DNA of 64,000 nt from a bacterium. GTDB taxonomy: Bacteria > Verrucomicrobiota > Verrucomicrobiia > Limisphaerales > UBA11358. The notes under the pieces were generated by a model. The model searched no databases, was not told the DNA's origin, and was given only the letters and a program-made list of their open reading frames with translations. Shown here in pieces: positions 17,017-26,129 of the stretch. A program made the translations under genes and the position numbers. The stretch lies in assembly GCA_021817945.1 (NCBI GenBank), contig JAKAFL010000004.1, positions 1-64,000 of the forward strand, read 5' to 3'. Position 1 is the stretch's first letter; every line of letters starts with the position of its first letter.

Positions 17017-18336
17017 ATGGAAGCGAGAAATTACAAACCCAAACGGCTGTGCAACGGCAAACGAACCATTGGTCGGTTATACCGCGCGCGAGTGAAACTC
17101 ACCGGCGATAACAAGGTGCGCGACACTCCTCTCGGCGTCTCTGACAAGCAAGTCGCCCAACAAAAATTGAACAAGCTCATTCAGGAACTGGAACACGAAT
17201 CGGCAGGTTTGATTCCGGCGAAATCAGAACGAGAGGCGGCGCAAAGTCCGCTGCTCAATTTGGTTTCGGTATATGTCAACGAACTGACCATCTTGGGGCG
17301 GTCGGCAGATCACCTGCGTCATGTAAGGACGCGATTACACCTGCTGTTCCGTGAATGTCGTTGGACACGGCTGGCGGACGTGACTCCAGCCTCGTTTCAA
17401 TCGTGGCGCATGGGGCAGACCACCAAAGCGCCCAAGACCCTGAATGAATATCTGGCCATGCTTTCAACCTTCTGGACGTGGCTGCGCAAGCAAAGCCGCG
17501 TCTCGGTGAACCCCTTTGAACTGGTAGACCGGGCGGACACACGCGGCAAGGAACGGATTCAGCGGCGCGCGTTGTCGGATGTGGAATCCGCCCGGCTGCT
17601 ACAAGTTGCGGGCAAGAATCAACTGGCCTATATGCTGCCCCTGTATGCGGGTCTGCGGCGGAACGAGGCAGTGACGCTACGTTGGGCCGATCTCGTGCTG
17701 GGCAAGTCCGGCGGATTGCTACGTCTCCATGCCGCCGTGAACAAGAACAGAAAAGAACAGTCGTTGCCGTTGCATCACGAACTGGCCACGGTATTGCAAC
17801 AACAGAAGCCGGCAAACGGCAAGGCGGACGATCTGGTGCTAGTCAACGGTGTCCCCGATATGGACGAGGTTCGGACAGACTTGGAGAAGGCGGGCATTCC
17901 GTTTCTGGACGAACGTGGACGCCGAATTGATTATCACGCATTGCGGACGACATTCATCACGCGGCTCTCGACCATGAAGGTGCATCCGCGAGTGGCGATG
18001 GAACTGGCACGGCACAGCGGTATGCGTCTGACGATGAAAACCTACACGGACGCCGGGCAACTGCCGTTGCGCGAAGTGATGGACAATCTGCCGGGCTTTA
18101 GTTCTGACTCCCGAATAGACTCCCGAAATTTAGGCCCGACGGGTCAGACGGTGTCACAGCCTGTCACTGAAAGAAGGGAGTTGCAAACTGATAAAAGCAT
18201 TGATAACAAAGGCGAAAGTCACGACTTGACTGCGACTGTACCGGTCTGTCACTCTGAACCAGAAAATGGTGGAGATGGGATTTGGATCCCCCAACAGAAA
18301 ATGGGAAGGATGGAGGACGGTTCACGCCCAATTTGA
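17017..18336 (+). CDS. Tyrosine recombinase / integrase of the island
   Basis: A 439-residue site-specific recombinase. The N-terminal part (residues 1-60) is an arm-binding-like domain, 80-165 a core-binding SAM-like domain, and 180-360 the catalytic domain. Catalytic residues are visible: Arg214 (AGLRRNEAV), His307 and Arg310 (DYHALRTTF), His333 (ELARHSG) and nucleophile Tyr343 (MKTYTDAG). The long C-terminal tail after residue 365 is low in structure and ends in GGDGIWIP, a peptide produced by reading through a tRNA-3'-end-like sequence. That places the attachment core (TTTGGATCCCCC, 18281-18292) inside the 3' end of the gene. Confidence 0.92.
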   Translation: MEARNYKPKRLCNGKRTIGRLYRARVKLTGDNKVRDTPLGVSDKQVAQQKLNKLIQELEHESAGLIPAKSEREAAQSPLLNLVSVYVNELTILGRSADHLRHVRTRLHLLFRECRWTRLADVTPASFQSWRMGQTTKAPKTLNEYLAMLSTFWTWLRKQSRVSVNPFELVDRADTRGKERIQRRALSDVESARLLQVAGKNQLAYMLPLYAGLRRNEAVTLRWADLVLGKSGGLLRLHAAVNKNRKEQSLPLHHELATVLQQQKPANGKADDLVLVNGVPDMDEVRTDLEKAGIPFLDERGRRIDYHALRTTFITRLSTMKVHPRVAMELARHSGMRLTMKTYTDAGQLPLREVMDNLPGFSSDSRIDSRNLGPTGQTVSQPVTERRELQTDKSIDNKGESHDLTATVPVCHSEPENGGDGIWIPQQKMGRMEDGSRPI

Positions 18337-18400
18337 CCTCAAGGCTCTTGCATTTGCGGTTCAACCTCCCCTGCCCCACTCAAAACAGGAAGGTAAAAAT
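18281..18400 (+). other. Right boundary tract of the island (att-like repeat)
   Basis: This tract contains the 12-bp core shared with 8609-8620 and, at 18335-18389, a frame-damaged copy of the D-L-x(6)-A-W-x-x-L-P-A-P-L-K peptide seen intact at 8686-8745. The stretch 18268-18290, read on the minus strand, also resembles a tRNA 3' end (...AAATCCCATCTCCACCA). Together with the recombinase just before it, this marks the right end of the element. Confidence 0.4.
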
Positions 18401-18479
18401 TCCGAGGCGGGGAATGGCCTGCCCATAAGACCATGCGACCATGGACTGTGATGCTCTCCTGAACGGATAGCGGTCCCGC

Positions 18480-19337
18480 CTAAGAGCCAGAGTTGGCTTG
18501 ATTGGCGCCAGAAACCGACTCAGGAGTTCTGGCGGGCGCAATTCGGTTGACCACATTCACCCCATTTACGGCGTCATAGGTCACATCCAGCTTTTCATCA
18601 GGCCGCAAGTCCGCCAACCGGCCATGCCCCTCCCCATCCATGTCAATCACACAGTGGTTGCCTAAAACAAATGATTTGCTCTCAAAAAAGGATCGAGCCT
18701 TGAATGAACGCTCGTCCAAGTCAATTGCCGTCAGGGCACCGCTGAACGTGGCGCTAGTTTGATTGATCAATTGAACAATGGGAATCCCTGGAGGCCTCTC
18801 GCAGGTGATGGAGACATGGTTGCCGGGCTGAAGATCAGACAACGCGCCTTCCTGACCGCCCAACAAAAGGATACGCGTGGCCCGGGTAAGTTGATACCGC
18901 CGGTCTGACCCAAAATCCGATGGTTGCAAGACCATGATGAAATTGGTGCGATCCACGGATTTGACCCAGCCTGAGACTTGAATCGGAATTTGGATGATTC
19001 GGCTGGCCACAAGCACACCATCGGCATCACGGTAAACCACCCGCACCATCTGGCCGGGCCGGAGTCCAGAGGCATCCTGCAGCACCGGATCCAGCAAAGC
19101 GTAGGCGCAATCGGACCCAATATGGAATTTTTTCTGGAACAGCCATGCATAGCGGACCTCAAGCAAGTGACCGGTGGAATCCACGGCTGATACCAAGCCG
19201 GTGCAGGTTTTGATATTGCCATCGGTGGAACCACTGGAAGAATCTGCAAAAACAGGAGATGCGATCCATAATGCCAGCGAGACGCAACTGAGAAGAATGC
19301 GAAGCGGGAACCGTGTGGTTGGAGTTTTGATTTTCAT
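18480..19337 (-). CDS. Secreted protein with three DUF5666-like beta repeats
   Basis: A 285-residue exported protein (signal peptide residues 1-31, ending VFADS). The mature part has three related units of about 80 residues, each starting with a G-x-V-x-x-[VI]-D strand pair: CTGLVSAVDSTG, VSGWVKSVDRTN and FSGALTAIDLDE. Each is followed by a segment such as LSDLQPGNHVSITCE or LADLRPDEKLDVTYD. This is the DUF5666-type pattern, of unknown biochemical role, common in secreted bacterial proteins. It lies just outside the island and stands alone on its strand. Confidence 0.6.
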   Translation of the reverse strand: MKIKTPTTRFPLRILLSCVSLALWIASPVFADSSSGSTDGNIKTCTGLVSAVDSTGHLLEVRYAWLFQKKFHIGSDCAYALLDPVLQDASGLRPGQMVRVVYRDADGVLVASRIIQIPIQVSGWVKSVDRTNFIMVLQPSDFGSDRRYQLTRATRILLLGGQEGALSDLQPGNHVSITCERPPGIPIVQLINQTSATFSGALTAIDLDERSFKARSFFESKSFVLGNHCVIDMDGEGHGRLADLRPDEKLDVTYDAVNGVNVVNRIAPARTPESVSGANQANSGS

Positions 19338-19409
19338 GATAAAATGACACTAAAATTTGGAGGTTCTCGGAGAAATGTTATTGCTGACGGCTATTCATGA
19401 GTATCACGT

Positions 19410-19904
19410 TCAGTTGGAGTCCTCATTGTGCTCCGGGGGAACGAAGGTGAAAGAACTGGGCCGTCCTGCCAGCCTGGCCAGTCTGGCTTGCCTCGGCTCC
19501 GCCAGCAAACGCGCGATTTCATCCAATAAGCGGCGGCAATCAAGGGGCTTTTCCAAAAGCGCCCCCACCCCCGCCGCACAGGCTGAGGCCATCTGATTGG
19601 GACGGGCGGTGATCACCATGACCGGCAGCAAGGGATATTTTTCAGACAGTTGCTCAAATGTTTCCCACCCATCCATTTCTGGCATGTTCAAATCCAGGAG
19701 AATAAGGTCAAAGGCATTTTGGGATATGGTTTCAAGGGCAAGTTCCCCGTTCGATACGGATTCCACCTCATATCCCTCATCCGCAAGCAGGCGCAAAAGG
19801 ATTTGCCTTATGGCCGCATCATCGTCCACCAGCAATAATTTTGCGCGACTGCCATTCCCGGGCAATGGAGCCTGGCTATGGATACCTGATTTTTTTGTGC
19901 TCAT
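19410..19904 (-). CDS. Single-domain response regulator (receiver)
   Basis: A 164-residue protein starting at ATG 19904 (a longer frame to 20063 lacks support). After a 20-residue polar leader comes one complete receiver: acidic pair in LLLVDDDAAI (residues 27-29), phosphoacceptor Asp71 in ILLDLNMPEMDGWE, Thr in MVITARP and Lys in LLEKPLD. The C-terminal 30 residues are a basic helix without an output domain. It is divergent from the kinase gene at 20215 and shares its upstream region, so it may act as a phosphate sink or relay for that system. Confidence 0.85.
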   Translation of the reverse strand: MSTKKSGIHSQAPLPGNGSRAKLLLVDDDAAIRQILLRLLADEGYEVESVSNGELALETISQNAFDLILLDLNMPEMDGWETFEQLSEKYPLLPVMVITARPNQMASACAAGVGALLEKPLDCRRLLDEIARLLAEPRQARLARLAGRPSSFTFVPPEHNEDSN

Positions 19905-20214
19905 GCGTGCTAGGTCGAGAATACGCGGTCGTTTAAAACCTGTCCCCTTAATGCATAGCGAATGCTGTGCCAGACAATCTATGGCTGGTCGAGGTGAATT
20001 TTGCGCGCTTTTAAGCCCTGCCCAGACTGGTCGGAATGTTTCCCTTGTGACATATTGGATCATTTATGTGCTGGCTTGATCATTTTCTTTGCAGTCCAAC
20101 ACCGGATACCATGGGATATTTCGGTGGATTCAGGTTGGCCAGACTTCTGCTCAACCGCTATTTTGGAATGGACCAGCAAACCTGCTCCATATACTGACTC
20201 AGCGCATTTTCACA

Positions 20215-21576
20215 ATGAAACCAGGCATCCATCTCAGGCTGGCCATTTTTGTGGCCACCATTCTGCTGCTGGTAGGGCTTATTGGTTGGTCCGCCCACGA
20301 CACGTGGAAACGCATCAATGGCTCGGAGGAAAACCTGGCCCGGTTTCAATGGCAGAGCTATCAGGTGGCCGATCATCTTCAACAAAAAATCCTGGGGCTT
20401 AACAATGAAATTTACCTCTATGCCGCCTTTCCACCTCACAGGGATGACTGGACCAATATCGTGACCACCTTCCAGGAATTCCAGTACTGGCTGGACCAGC
20501 AGGCCCCCATTCTCTCTTCCGAACAGGAAGCGCCACTGCTCAGACAAATCAACGCCGCCTACCAGGATTACATCAACTCGGCCATGGCCATCCACGCCAG
20601 GGTTTATGGAACACGCAGGACCATCGCGCGTGTGGAGGAGTTGGCGGATTTTGAAACGCGCTCGCAAAAAATGCTGGATTTGGGATTCCAATTGGCCAAA
20701 GCCCAGCAGGATGCGGTCGAATACGTCCGTAGAAAAAGCCTCAGGACCCTTTATTTTCTGCGCCTCACCCTATTGGGGGCATTGGGCCTGCTGGTCCTCA
20801 CCGGGGTGTCCCTGGCTGCTCTCGTCTACCGTGGAATGATAGCGCCCCTGAAAATTCAATTGGTGGAAAGCCGGAACATCGCTGAACGGCAGGAAAAGCT
20901 GGCTTCCCTGGGCATGCTGGCCGCAGGTGTGGCGCATGAAATCCGCAATCCACTCACAGCCATTAAAACATGGCTGTTTTTGCACCAGAAATACCTTGCG
21001 CCAAATTCCCCGGAATTTTCAGACGCCCAGCTCATTGAAGGGGAAATCAACCGCCTTGAGCGAATTGTGAAAGATTTCCTTCAATTCGCTCGCCCGCCTG
21101 AACCCCAATTCGCCATCCTCCCTGCCAGGCAACCCCTCGAGGAAATTCAAATCTTTTTGAAACCTGAATTTGAAAAATCCGGCATCCAAATAGATTTGCA
21201 TTCCACGCCAGCCGCCCAGGTCCGAATAGATCTCCAGCAAATCAAGCAAGTCCTCATGAATCTGGTGCGGAACGCGGCAGAAAGCATAGGCCGAAACGGT
21301 ACCATCACCCTGGGTATGCGTTTGGATGAAAAACGAATCCGGGACCGGATCGTGCGCGTGGTGATTTTGGAAGTGTCCGATACCGGGCGCGGACTCTCGC
21401 CCGAGGCGGAAAAAAGGTTGTTTGACCCATTTTTTACAACCAAAGACCATGGCACCGGCCTGGGTCTGCCCATTGCGGCGCGCATTGTGGAAAAACATGA
21501 TGGAGCGCTTCAATATCAAAATTTACCCGGACAAGGAGCCACGTTTGGTATTATTCTGCCTCAAATTCTGACATGA
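20215..21576 (+). CDS. Membrane sensor histidine kinase (NtrB-like) paired with an NtrC-type regulator
   Basis: A 453-residue kinase starting at ATG 20215, where the first transmembrane helix begins at once (residues 8-28). A periplasmic all-helical sensor of about 150 residues follows, then a second helix (183-206), a HisKA domain with GVAHEIRNPLTAIK (His241) and a GHKL ATPase domain (NLVRNAAES, DTGRGLS, GTGLGLP). The H-box is of the NtrB/AtoS class that drives sigma-54 activators. Its stop overlaps the start of the NtrC-type gene (ATGA 21573-21576), so they form a two-component pair. Confidence 0.92.
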   Translation: MKPGIHLRLAIFVATILLLVGLIGWSAHDTWKRINGSEENLARFQWQSYQVADHLQQKILGLNNEIYLYAAFPPHRDDWTNIVTTFQEFQYWLDQQAPILSSEQEAPLLRQINAAYQDYINSAMAIHARVYGTRRTIARVEELADFETRSQKMLDLGFQLAKAQQDAVEYVRRKSLRTLYFLRLTLLGALGLLVLTGVSLAALVYRGMIAPLKIQLVESRNIAERQEKLASLGMLAAGVAHEIRNPLTAIKTWLFLHQKYLAPNSPEFSDAQLIEGEINRLERIVKDFLQFARPPEPQFAILPARQPLEEIQIFLKPEFEKSGIQIDLHSTPAAQVRIDLQQIKQVLMNLVRNAAESIGRNGTITLGMRLDEKRIRDRIVRVVILEVSDTGRGLSPEAEKRLFDPFFTTKDHGTGLGLPIAARIVEKHDGALQYQNLPGQGATFGIILPQILT

Positions 21577-23051
21577 TTTCATCCCCTAAAATTTTGCTGG
21601 TGGAAGATGATGCCGCCATAGTCGCCACATTGAAACGCGTGCTTGCCAGTGAAGATTATGTGGTGGCCGTGGAAACACGGGGTGACACCGGGCTGCAAAG
21701 AGCCCGCGAGGAGGCATTCGACGCGGTGATCACAGACCTCAAGCTGCCAGGGTTGAGCGGGTTGGAGCTGGTTCGTGAACTTCACGCAGCCAGACCCCGC
21801 CTGCCCATACTGATGATCACAGCACACGGCACCACCGAAACCGCCATCGAGGCCACCCATTCAGGTGCTTTTGATTATTTGTTAAAACCCTTTGAAATCC
21901 CGGAATTGCTGAGCATCCTGGACCTGGCAGTCAGCGCAGGCAGACTGATGACCGAACCCGTCCACATTGGGGCCACAGGGGCCGCCCGGGACGCCATCGT
22001 GGGACGCAGCCGCGCGATGCAGGCGGTTTACAAGGAAATTGGACGTGTGGCGGACAAACCGGTCACCGTGCTAATCCGTGGGGAAACCGGGACCGGCAAG
22101 GAATTGGTGGCAAGGGCCATTTACCAATACAGCAGCCGCAGTAAGGCGCCCTTCGTGGCCATCAACTGCGCCGCCATACCGGAAACCCTGCTTGAAAGCG
22201 AATTGTTTGGCCACGAAAAAGGCTCCTTCACCGGCGCGCAATCAAGACGGATCGGGCGCTTTGAACAGGCCATGGGAGGAACCATTTTCCTGGATGAAAT
22301 TGGGGACATGACCCCTGGCACACAAGTGAAGCTCATCCGCTTGTTGCAAGAAAAAACCCTGCAACGTGTGGGCGGCCAGGACACCATCCCCCTGGATGTG
22401 CGCGTGATAGCCGCCACCCATCGTGACCTGGAGGCTGCAATCATGAAAAACCAGTTTCGCGAGGATCTTTTCTACAGGCTTTCCGTGGTGGTGATCCGCC
22501 TGCCGCCATTAAGGGAGCGCGTGGAGGACATACCAGACTTGGTTCACTTCTTCCTTCAAAAATACGGGGTTCAATTCAATATTGGGCACCACGCCATTCA
22601 GGAGGACGCCCTGGAATTGCTCAAGACCCAGGCATGGCCAGGCAACGTGCGCGAGTTGGAAAATGTCACCCGTAAAATGCTTCTGCTGGCCCAGGGCTAC
22701 ACCATCAACCCCGAACACGTGCGAAAGGCGCTTAGCGACATCCTGTCCCAGGCTCCCAACACATCCAAATCCCTGGACCAATTCACCCATGAACTCCTGG
22801 CCGCTGCCAAGCGCGGCGAATTGTCCGATGCCCATGCCCGCTTCCTGGATTTCACCGAGCGTGTGCTCTTCAATCGGGCCATCCAAATGGCGGGCGACAA
22901 TCAAAGCAAGGCCGCGCGATGGCTGGGAATCTCGCGGCTTACCTTGCGGGAAAAACTCAACCATTTCGGTTGGCAACCCGGCCAAATGAATTCAGGAAAG
23001 GTTTCCGAAGAAGAGACCGGCGAGACTGGTGGTGGGCCCGCTCGGACTTGA
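21573..23051 (+). CDS. Sigma-54-dependent NtrC-family response regulator
   Basis: A 492-residue activator with a receiver (residues 5-120; Asp55 in VITDLKLPGL, Lys in LLKPFE), an AAA+ domain (about 142-370; Walker A GETGTGKE, a GSFTGA variant of the sigma-54 contact loop, Walker B FLDEIGD, arginine finger region FREDLFYRL) and a C-terminal Fis-type helix-turn-helix (NQSKAARWLGISRLTLREKL). It should activate RpoN promoters when phosphorylated by the kinase encoded just before. The last seven codons run into the 3' end of the convergent tRNA gene, giving the tail GGGPART. This overlap is odd but leaves the HTH intact. Confidence 0.93.
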   Translation: MISSPKILLVEDDAAIVATLKRVLASEDYVVAVETRGDTGLQRAREEAFDAVITDLKLPGLSGLELVRELHAARPRLPILMITAHGTTETAIEATHSGAFDYLLKPFEIPELLSILDLAVSAGRLMTEPVHIGATGAARDAIVGRSRAMQAVYKEIGRVADKPVTVLIRGETGTGKELVARAIYQYSSRSKAPFVAINCAAIPETLLESELFGHEKGSFTGAQSRRIGRFEQAMGGTIFLDEIGDMTPGTQVKLIRLLQEKTLQRVGGQDTIPLDVRVIAATHRDLEAAIMKNQFREDLFYRLSVVVIRLPPLRERVEDIPDLVHFFLQKYGVQFNIGHHAIQEDALELLKTQAWPGNVRELENVTRKMLLLAQGYTINPEHVRKALSDILSQAPNTSKSLDQFTHELLAAAKRGELSDAHARFLDFTERVLFNRAIQMAGDNQSKAARWLGISRLTLREKLNHFGWQPGQMNSGKVSEEETGETGGGPART

Positions 23052-23105
23052 ACCGAGAACCAAAGGATTATGAGTCCTCTGCTCTAACCATTGAGCTACA
23101 GGCCC
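23030..23105 (-). tRNA. tRNA with CAU anticodon (Ile2 or Met)
   Basis: On the minus strand a complete 76-nt cloverleaf can be folded: acceptor GGGCCTG/CGGGCCC, D-arm TAGCTCAATGGTTAGAGC, anticodon loop CTCATAA (anticodon CAU), T-arm with loop TTCAAGT, and encoded CCA (23030-23032). The GG-ACTCATAATCC anticodon arm and the short D-loop resemble tRNA-Ile2, whose C34 is changed to lysidine, more than elongator Met; the initiator type is excluded by the paired first base. The gene is overlapped on the opposite strand by the end of the NtrC-type ORF. Confidence 0.92.
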
Positions 23106-23525
23106 ACACATCAAGCGTGGCGCGCGGGAGGATTATCCTCATGATTCACCCGATTGGGCAAGCGGATTCGGCCATTGGCCGATGATCCCTTCAAAATCAA
23201 ACCCTCTTTCTCACGGTCAATTCGTGGATAGGACTGCCCCCTGAAAATCCCATGCCCCCATTCCTGGTTTTGTTTCCACTCCAAGCATGCCTGCCTGCAA
23301 ACACCTTGGCACGCACATCCACTAAAATGGGAAGTTCATGAAAGCTTCTCCAAGCTGGCGATGCCAACACGAGCGTGGTTAAATGGTACGCATATTCAAA
23401 TCGTTGCAGCGCCTTTTTGACAATCCCAACTGGTTTAATGATTCAAATGGGAGCCAACGGACAGGCTGGCAAGCCACCATTACGATGTAAAATGGAGCGT
23501 CCTTGATTGAAAATATTTTGAAATT
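23106..23525. other. Intergenic region upstream of the peptidase
   Basis: About 420 bp containing the promoter of the minus-strand tRNA and of the plus-strand peptidase. Short frames here are products of reading through the tRNA complement. I see no conserved RNA structure or gene. Confidence 0.35.
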
Positions 23526-26117
23526 ATGAAAATGGCTCGCCCTCGATCCTTGGTTCATTTTCTGGCCTTGTTGGCCATGGTCGCCAACGCCCAATCCAAC
23601 CACCATGATGCCCCAGGCCGCATTTATCGTGACAGCGTGGCCCCACACTGGTTTGCCTGCCCCGATGGCACGACAAATCAATTTTGGTACCGCATTGACC
23701 TTCCTGACAACGGACGCGAATTCATCCTGGTGGATGCAGCCAGGGGAACACGCGAAGCCGCTTTTGATCACAGGCGCGTGGCGGAGGCTCTTTCCAAACA
23801 GACCGGGGGCAAAATGGACTCCAGGCATTTGCCCTTTGATGCCATTCAAATTTCCAGCGATGACCGGACCATTTCTTTGCTGGGCCTTGATGGAAATTGG
23901 AAACTGGAATTGCCTTCTTATCATCTGGAATCTGAACTCACTGATGAGTCCGCAGGCAGCCAACTGCCCATCCTGGGGACGATTCATCCGACCCGATTCA
24001 ATGGCCCGCCAACGCGTGTCAAATTCTTGAACCACCTCAAAGAACCAGTGGATTTATTTTGGATAGATGCCAATGGTAATCGCCAGTCCTACGGACAGTT
24101 GCGTCCCGGTGGGATCCGCAGCCAAAATACTTATGCCGGACACGTCTGGCTGGTGACAAGAGTTGGCGGGAACCCTTTGGCCGCGTTTCAGGCGGAAACA
24201 CAACCTGGTTTGGCGGTCATCAAAGGCAACCATCCGCCACCCCGAAACCAGGAGGAAACTGATCATGCCCCATCAACAACCATCTCGCCGGACGGACACT
24301 GGGACGCAGAGGTGAGGGGTGACAACCTGTTTTTGCTTGATCTTAAAAATGGCGGTGAAAAGCAACTGACTTTCGATGCCAATCCAAACAACACTTACAA
24401 GCGGGATTTGGAGTTTGAGCGCGGAGTCAACATGGAATACGAAGATTCAGACCCGGCAATGCCCGCACCGGAGGTGTATTGGTCGCCCGATTCCCTGCAT
24501 TTGGTGGCGATGCAGTTTCAACCTGGGACACAGCGGCGTGTCTATGAAGTTCAATCTTCGCCAAAGGATCAGTTGCAGCCCAAACTGACATCTTTTCCCT
24601 ACCTCAAGCCCGGCGATCAAATACCCATCATCAAGCCGCACATGTTCGAAGTGGAAAGCCACGGGGAAATCCCGCTCAATGACTCCCTGTTCGCCAACCC
24701 ATGGTCCATACAAGAAGTGAATTGGGACCCGGATTCTTCGCGATTCACCTTTGTTTACAACCAGCGTGGACACCAGGTTTTGCGGGTGCTGGCAGTGGAT
24801 GCCCACACAGGCGCCGTCAAGCCCATCGTGGATGAATCGAGCAAGACCTTCATCAACTATTCCAGCCATTTTTATTATAATCGCCTTTACGGCAGCCAGG
24901 AAATCATCTGGATGTCAGAACGTGATGGTTGGAACCATCTTTATCTCTACGATGCCAAATCAGGCAGGGTGAAAAACCAGATTGGCCACGGCGACTGGGT
25001 GGTGCGCAAGGTGGATTATGTGGACGAGAAAAAACGCCAGATTTGGTTCCAAGCCGGCGGCATCGTGCCTGGTCAGAACCCATATTATCTTCAGGAATGC
25101 CGCGTGAATTTTGACGGAACCGGCTTGACCGTCCTGACAAAGGGCGATGGCACGCACACGGTGCAATGGTCGCCTGACCGCCGTTACTTCATAGACACAT
25201 GGTCGCGCGTGGATTTGCCTCCGGTGAATGCCTTGCGCAATGGCACGGATGGCAGTCTGATTCGCACCCTGGAAACAGCCGATGCCAGTGAATTATTTGC
25301 CAGCGGCTGGAAACCACCAGAACGCTTTGATGCCAAAGGGCGTGACGGCAAGACGGATATTTACGGTGTGATTTGGCGGCCAAATCACTTTGATCCCTTA
25401 AAGAAATACCCGGTCATCGAGGACGTTTACGCCGGACCACAGGATTCCTACACCCCGGAAGCCTTTCAAAGCCACTATTCGGCACAGGAATTGGCGGATG
25501 ACGGTTTTGTAGTGGTGGAATCCGACGGCATGGGCACGGGCAATCGTTCCAAAGCATTTCAAGATGTCTGTTGGAAAAATCTTCGGGACGCTGGTTTTCC
25601 AGACCGAATTCCGTGGATCCGAGCGGCTGCGATAAAATATCGCTGCATGGATTTGACTCGCGTTGGGATTTTTGGCACCTCGGCTGGAGGTCAGGATGCC
25701 CTTCGTGGAATCCTGGACTATCCCGACTTTTACAAGGCATGCGTGGCGGATTCCGGCTGCTACGATAATCGCATGGATAAAATCTGGTGGAACGAGCAAT
25801 GGATGGGTTGGCCGGTGGACGAAAGCTACTTAAGGAGTTCGTGCGTCGCGGACGCCCACAATTTGCAGGGCAAATTGTTGCTCATGGTGGGGGAGCTGGA
25901 TCAGAACGTGGATCCTTCGAGCACGCTGCAAGTTGTGAATGCCCTCATCAAGGCGGACAAGGATTTTGACTTTCTGGACATGCCTAACGCAGGACATGGA
26001 GTTGCAGGCACTCCATACGGATGGAGACGCTTGCAGGAATTTTTTGAAAGGAACCTCCTCGGACCGGCGGACAGCACTCTTGATCCAACCATTGGGCTAT
26101 TCAGAGGAGGGGATTGA
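23526..26117 (+). CDS. Exported S9-family dipeptidyl-peptidase IV-type protease
   Basis: An 863-residue secreted serine peptidase with an N-terminal signal peptide (LVHFLALLAMVANA), a DPP-IV-type eight-bladed beta-propeller (about residues 250-600, with the typical VYWSPDS and WSPDRRYF blades) and a C-terminal prolyl-oligopeptidase hydrolase domain. The catalytic triad is Ser719 (FGTSAGGQ), Asp792 (GELDQNVDP) and His824 (NAGHGV). It probably trims peptides in the periplasm, releasing dipeptides after Pro or Ala. About 200 extra residues sit between the signal peptide and the propeller and have no clear match. Confidence 0.92.
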   Translation: MKMARPRSLVHFLALLAMVANAQSNHHDAPGRIYRDSVAPHWFACPDGTTNQFWYRIDLPDNGREFILVDAARGTREAAFDHRRVAEALSKQTGGKMDSRHLPFDAIQISSDDRTISLLGLDGNWKLELPSYHLESELTDESAGSQLPILGTIHPTRFNGPPTRVKFLNHLKEPVDLFWIDANGNRQSYGQLRPGGIRSQNTYAGHVWLVTRVGGNPLAAFQAETQPGLAVIKGNHPPPRNQEETDHAPSTTISPDGHWDAEVRGDNLFLLDLKNGGEKQLTFDANPNNTYKRDLEFERGVNMEYEDSDPAMPAPEVYWSPDSLHLVAMQFQPGTQRRVYEVQSSPKDQLQPKLTSFPYLKPGDQIPIIKPHMFEVESHGEIPLNDSLFANPWSIQEVNWDPDSSRFTFVYNQRGHQVLRVLAVDAHTGAVKPIVDESSKTFINYSSHFYYNRLYGSQEIIWMSERDGWNHLYLYDAKSGRVKNQIGHGDWVVRKVDYVDEKKRQIWFQAGGIVPGQNPYYLQECRVNFDGTGLTVLTKGDGTHTVQWSPDRRYFIDTWSRVDLPPVNALRNGTDGSLIRTLETADASELFASGWKPPERFDAKGRDGKTDIYGVIWRPNHFDPLKKYPVIEDVYAGPQDSYTPEAFQSHYSAQELADDGFVVVESDGMGTGNRSKAFQDVCWKNLRDAGFPDRIPWIRAAAIKYRCMDLTRVGIFGTSAGGQDALRGILDYPDFYKACVADSGCYDNRMDKIWWNEQWMGWPVDESYLRSSCVADAHNLQGKLLLMVGELDQNVDPSSTLQVVNALIKADKDFDFLDMPNAGHGVAGTPYGWRRLQEFFERNLLGPADSTLDPTIGLFRGGD

Positions 26118-26129
26118 ACCTTTTTGAAT

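Noticed and set aside
18266-18451. Small frame after the recombinase
   Set aside because: It overlaps the recombinase end in another frame; its content is the att-like tract, not a gene.
22919-23185. Plus-strand frame containing WWARSDLNREPKDYESSALTIELQAH
   Set aside because: This peptide is the well-known artefact of translating the complement of a tRNA gene (here 23030-23105).
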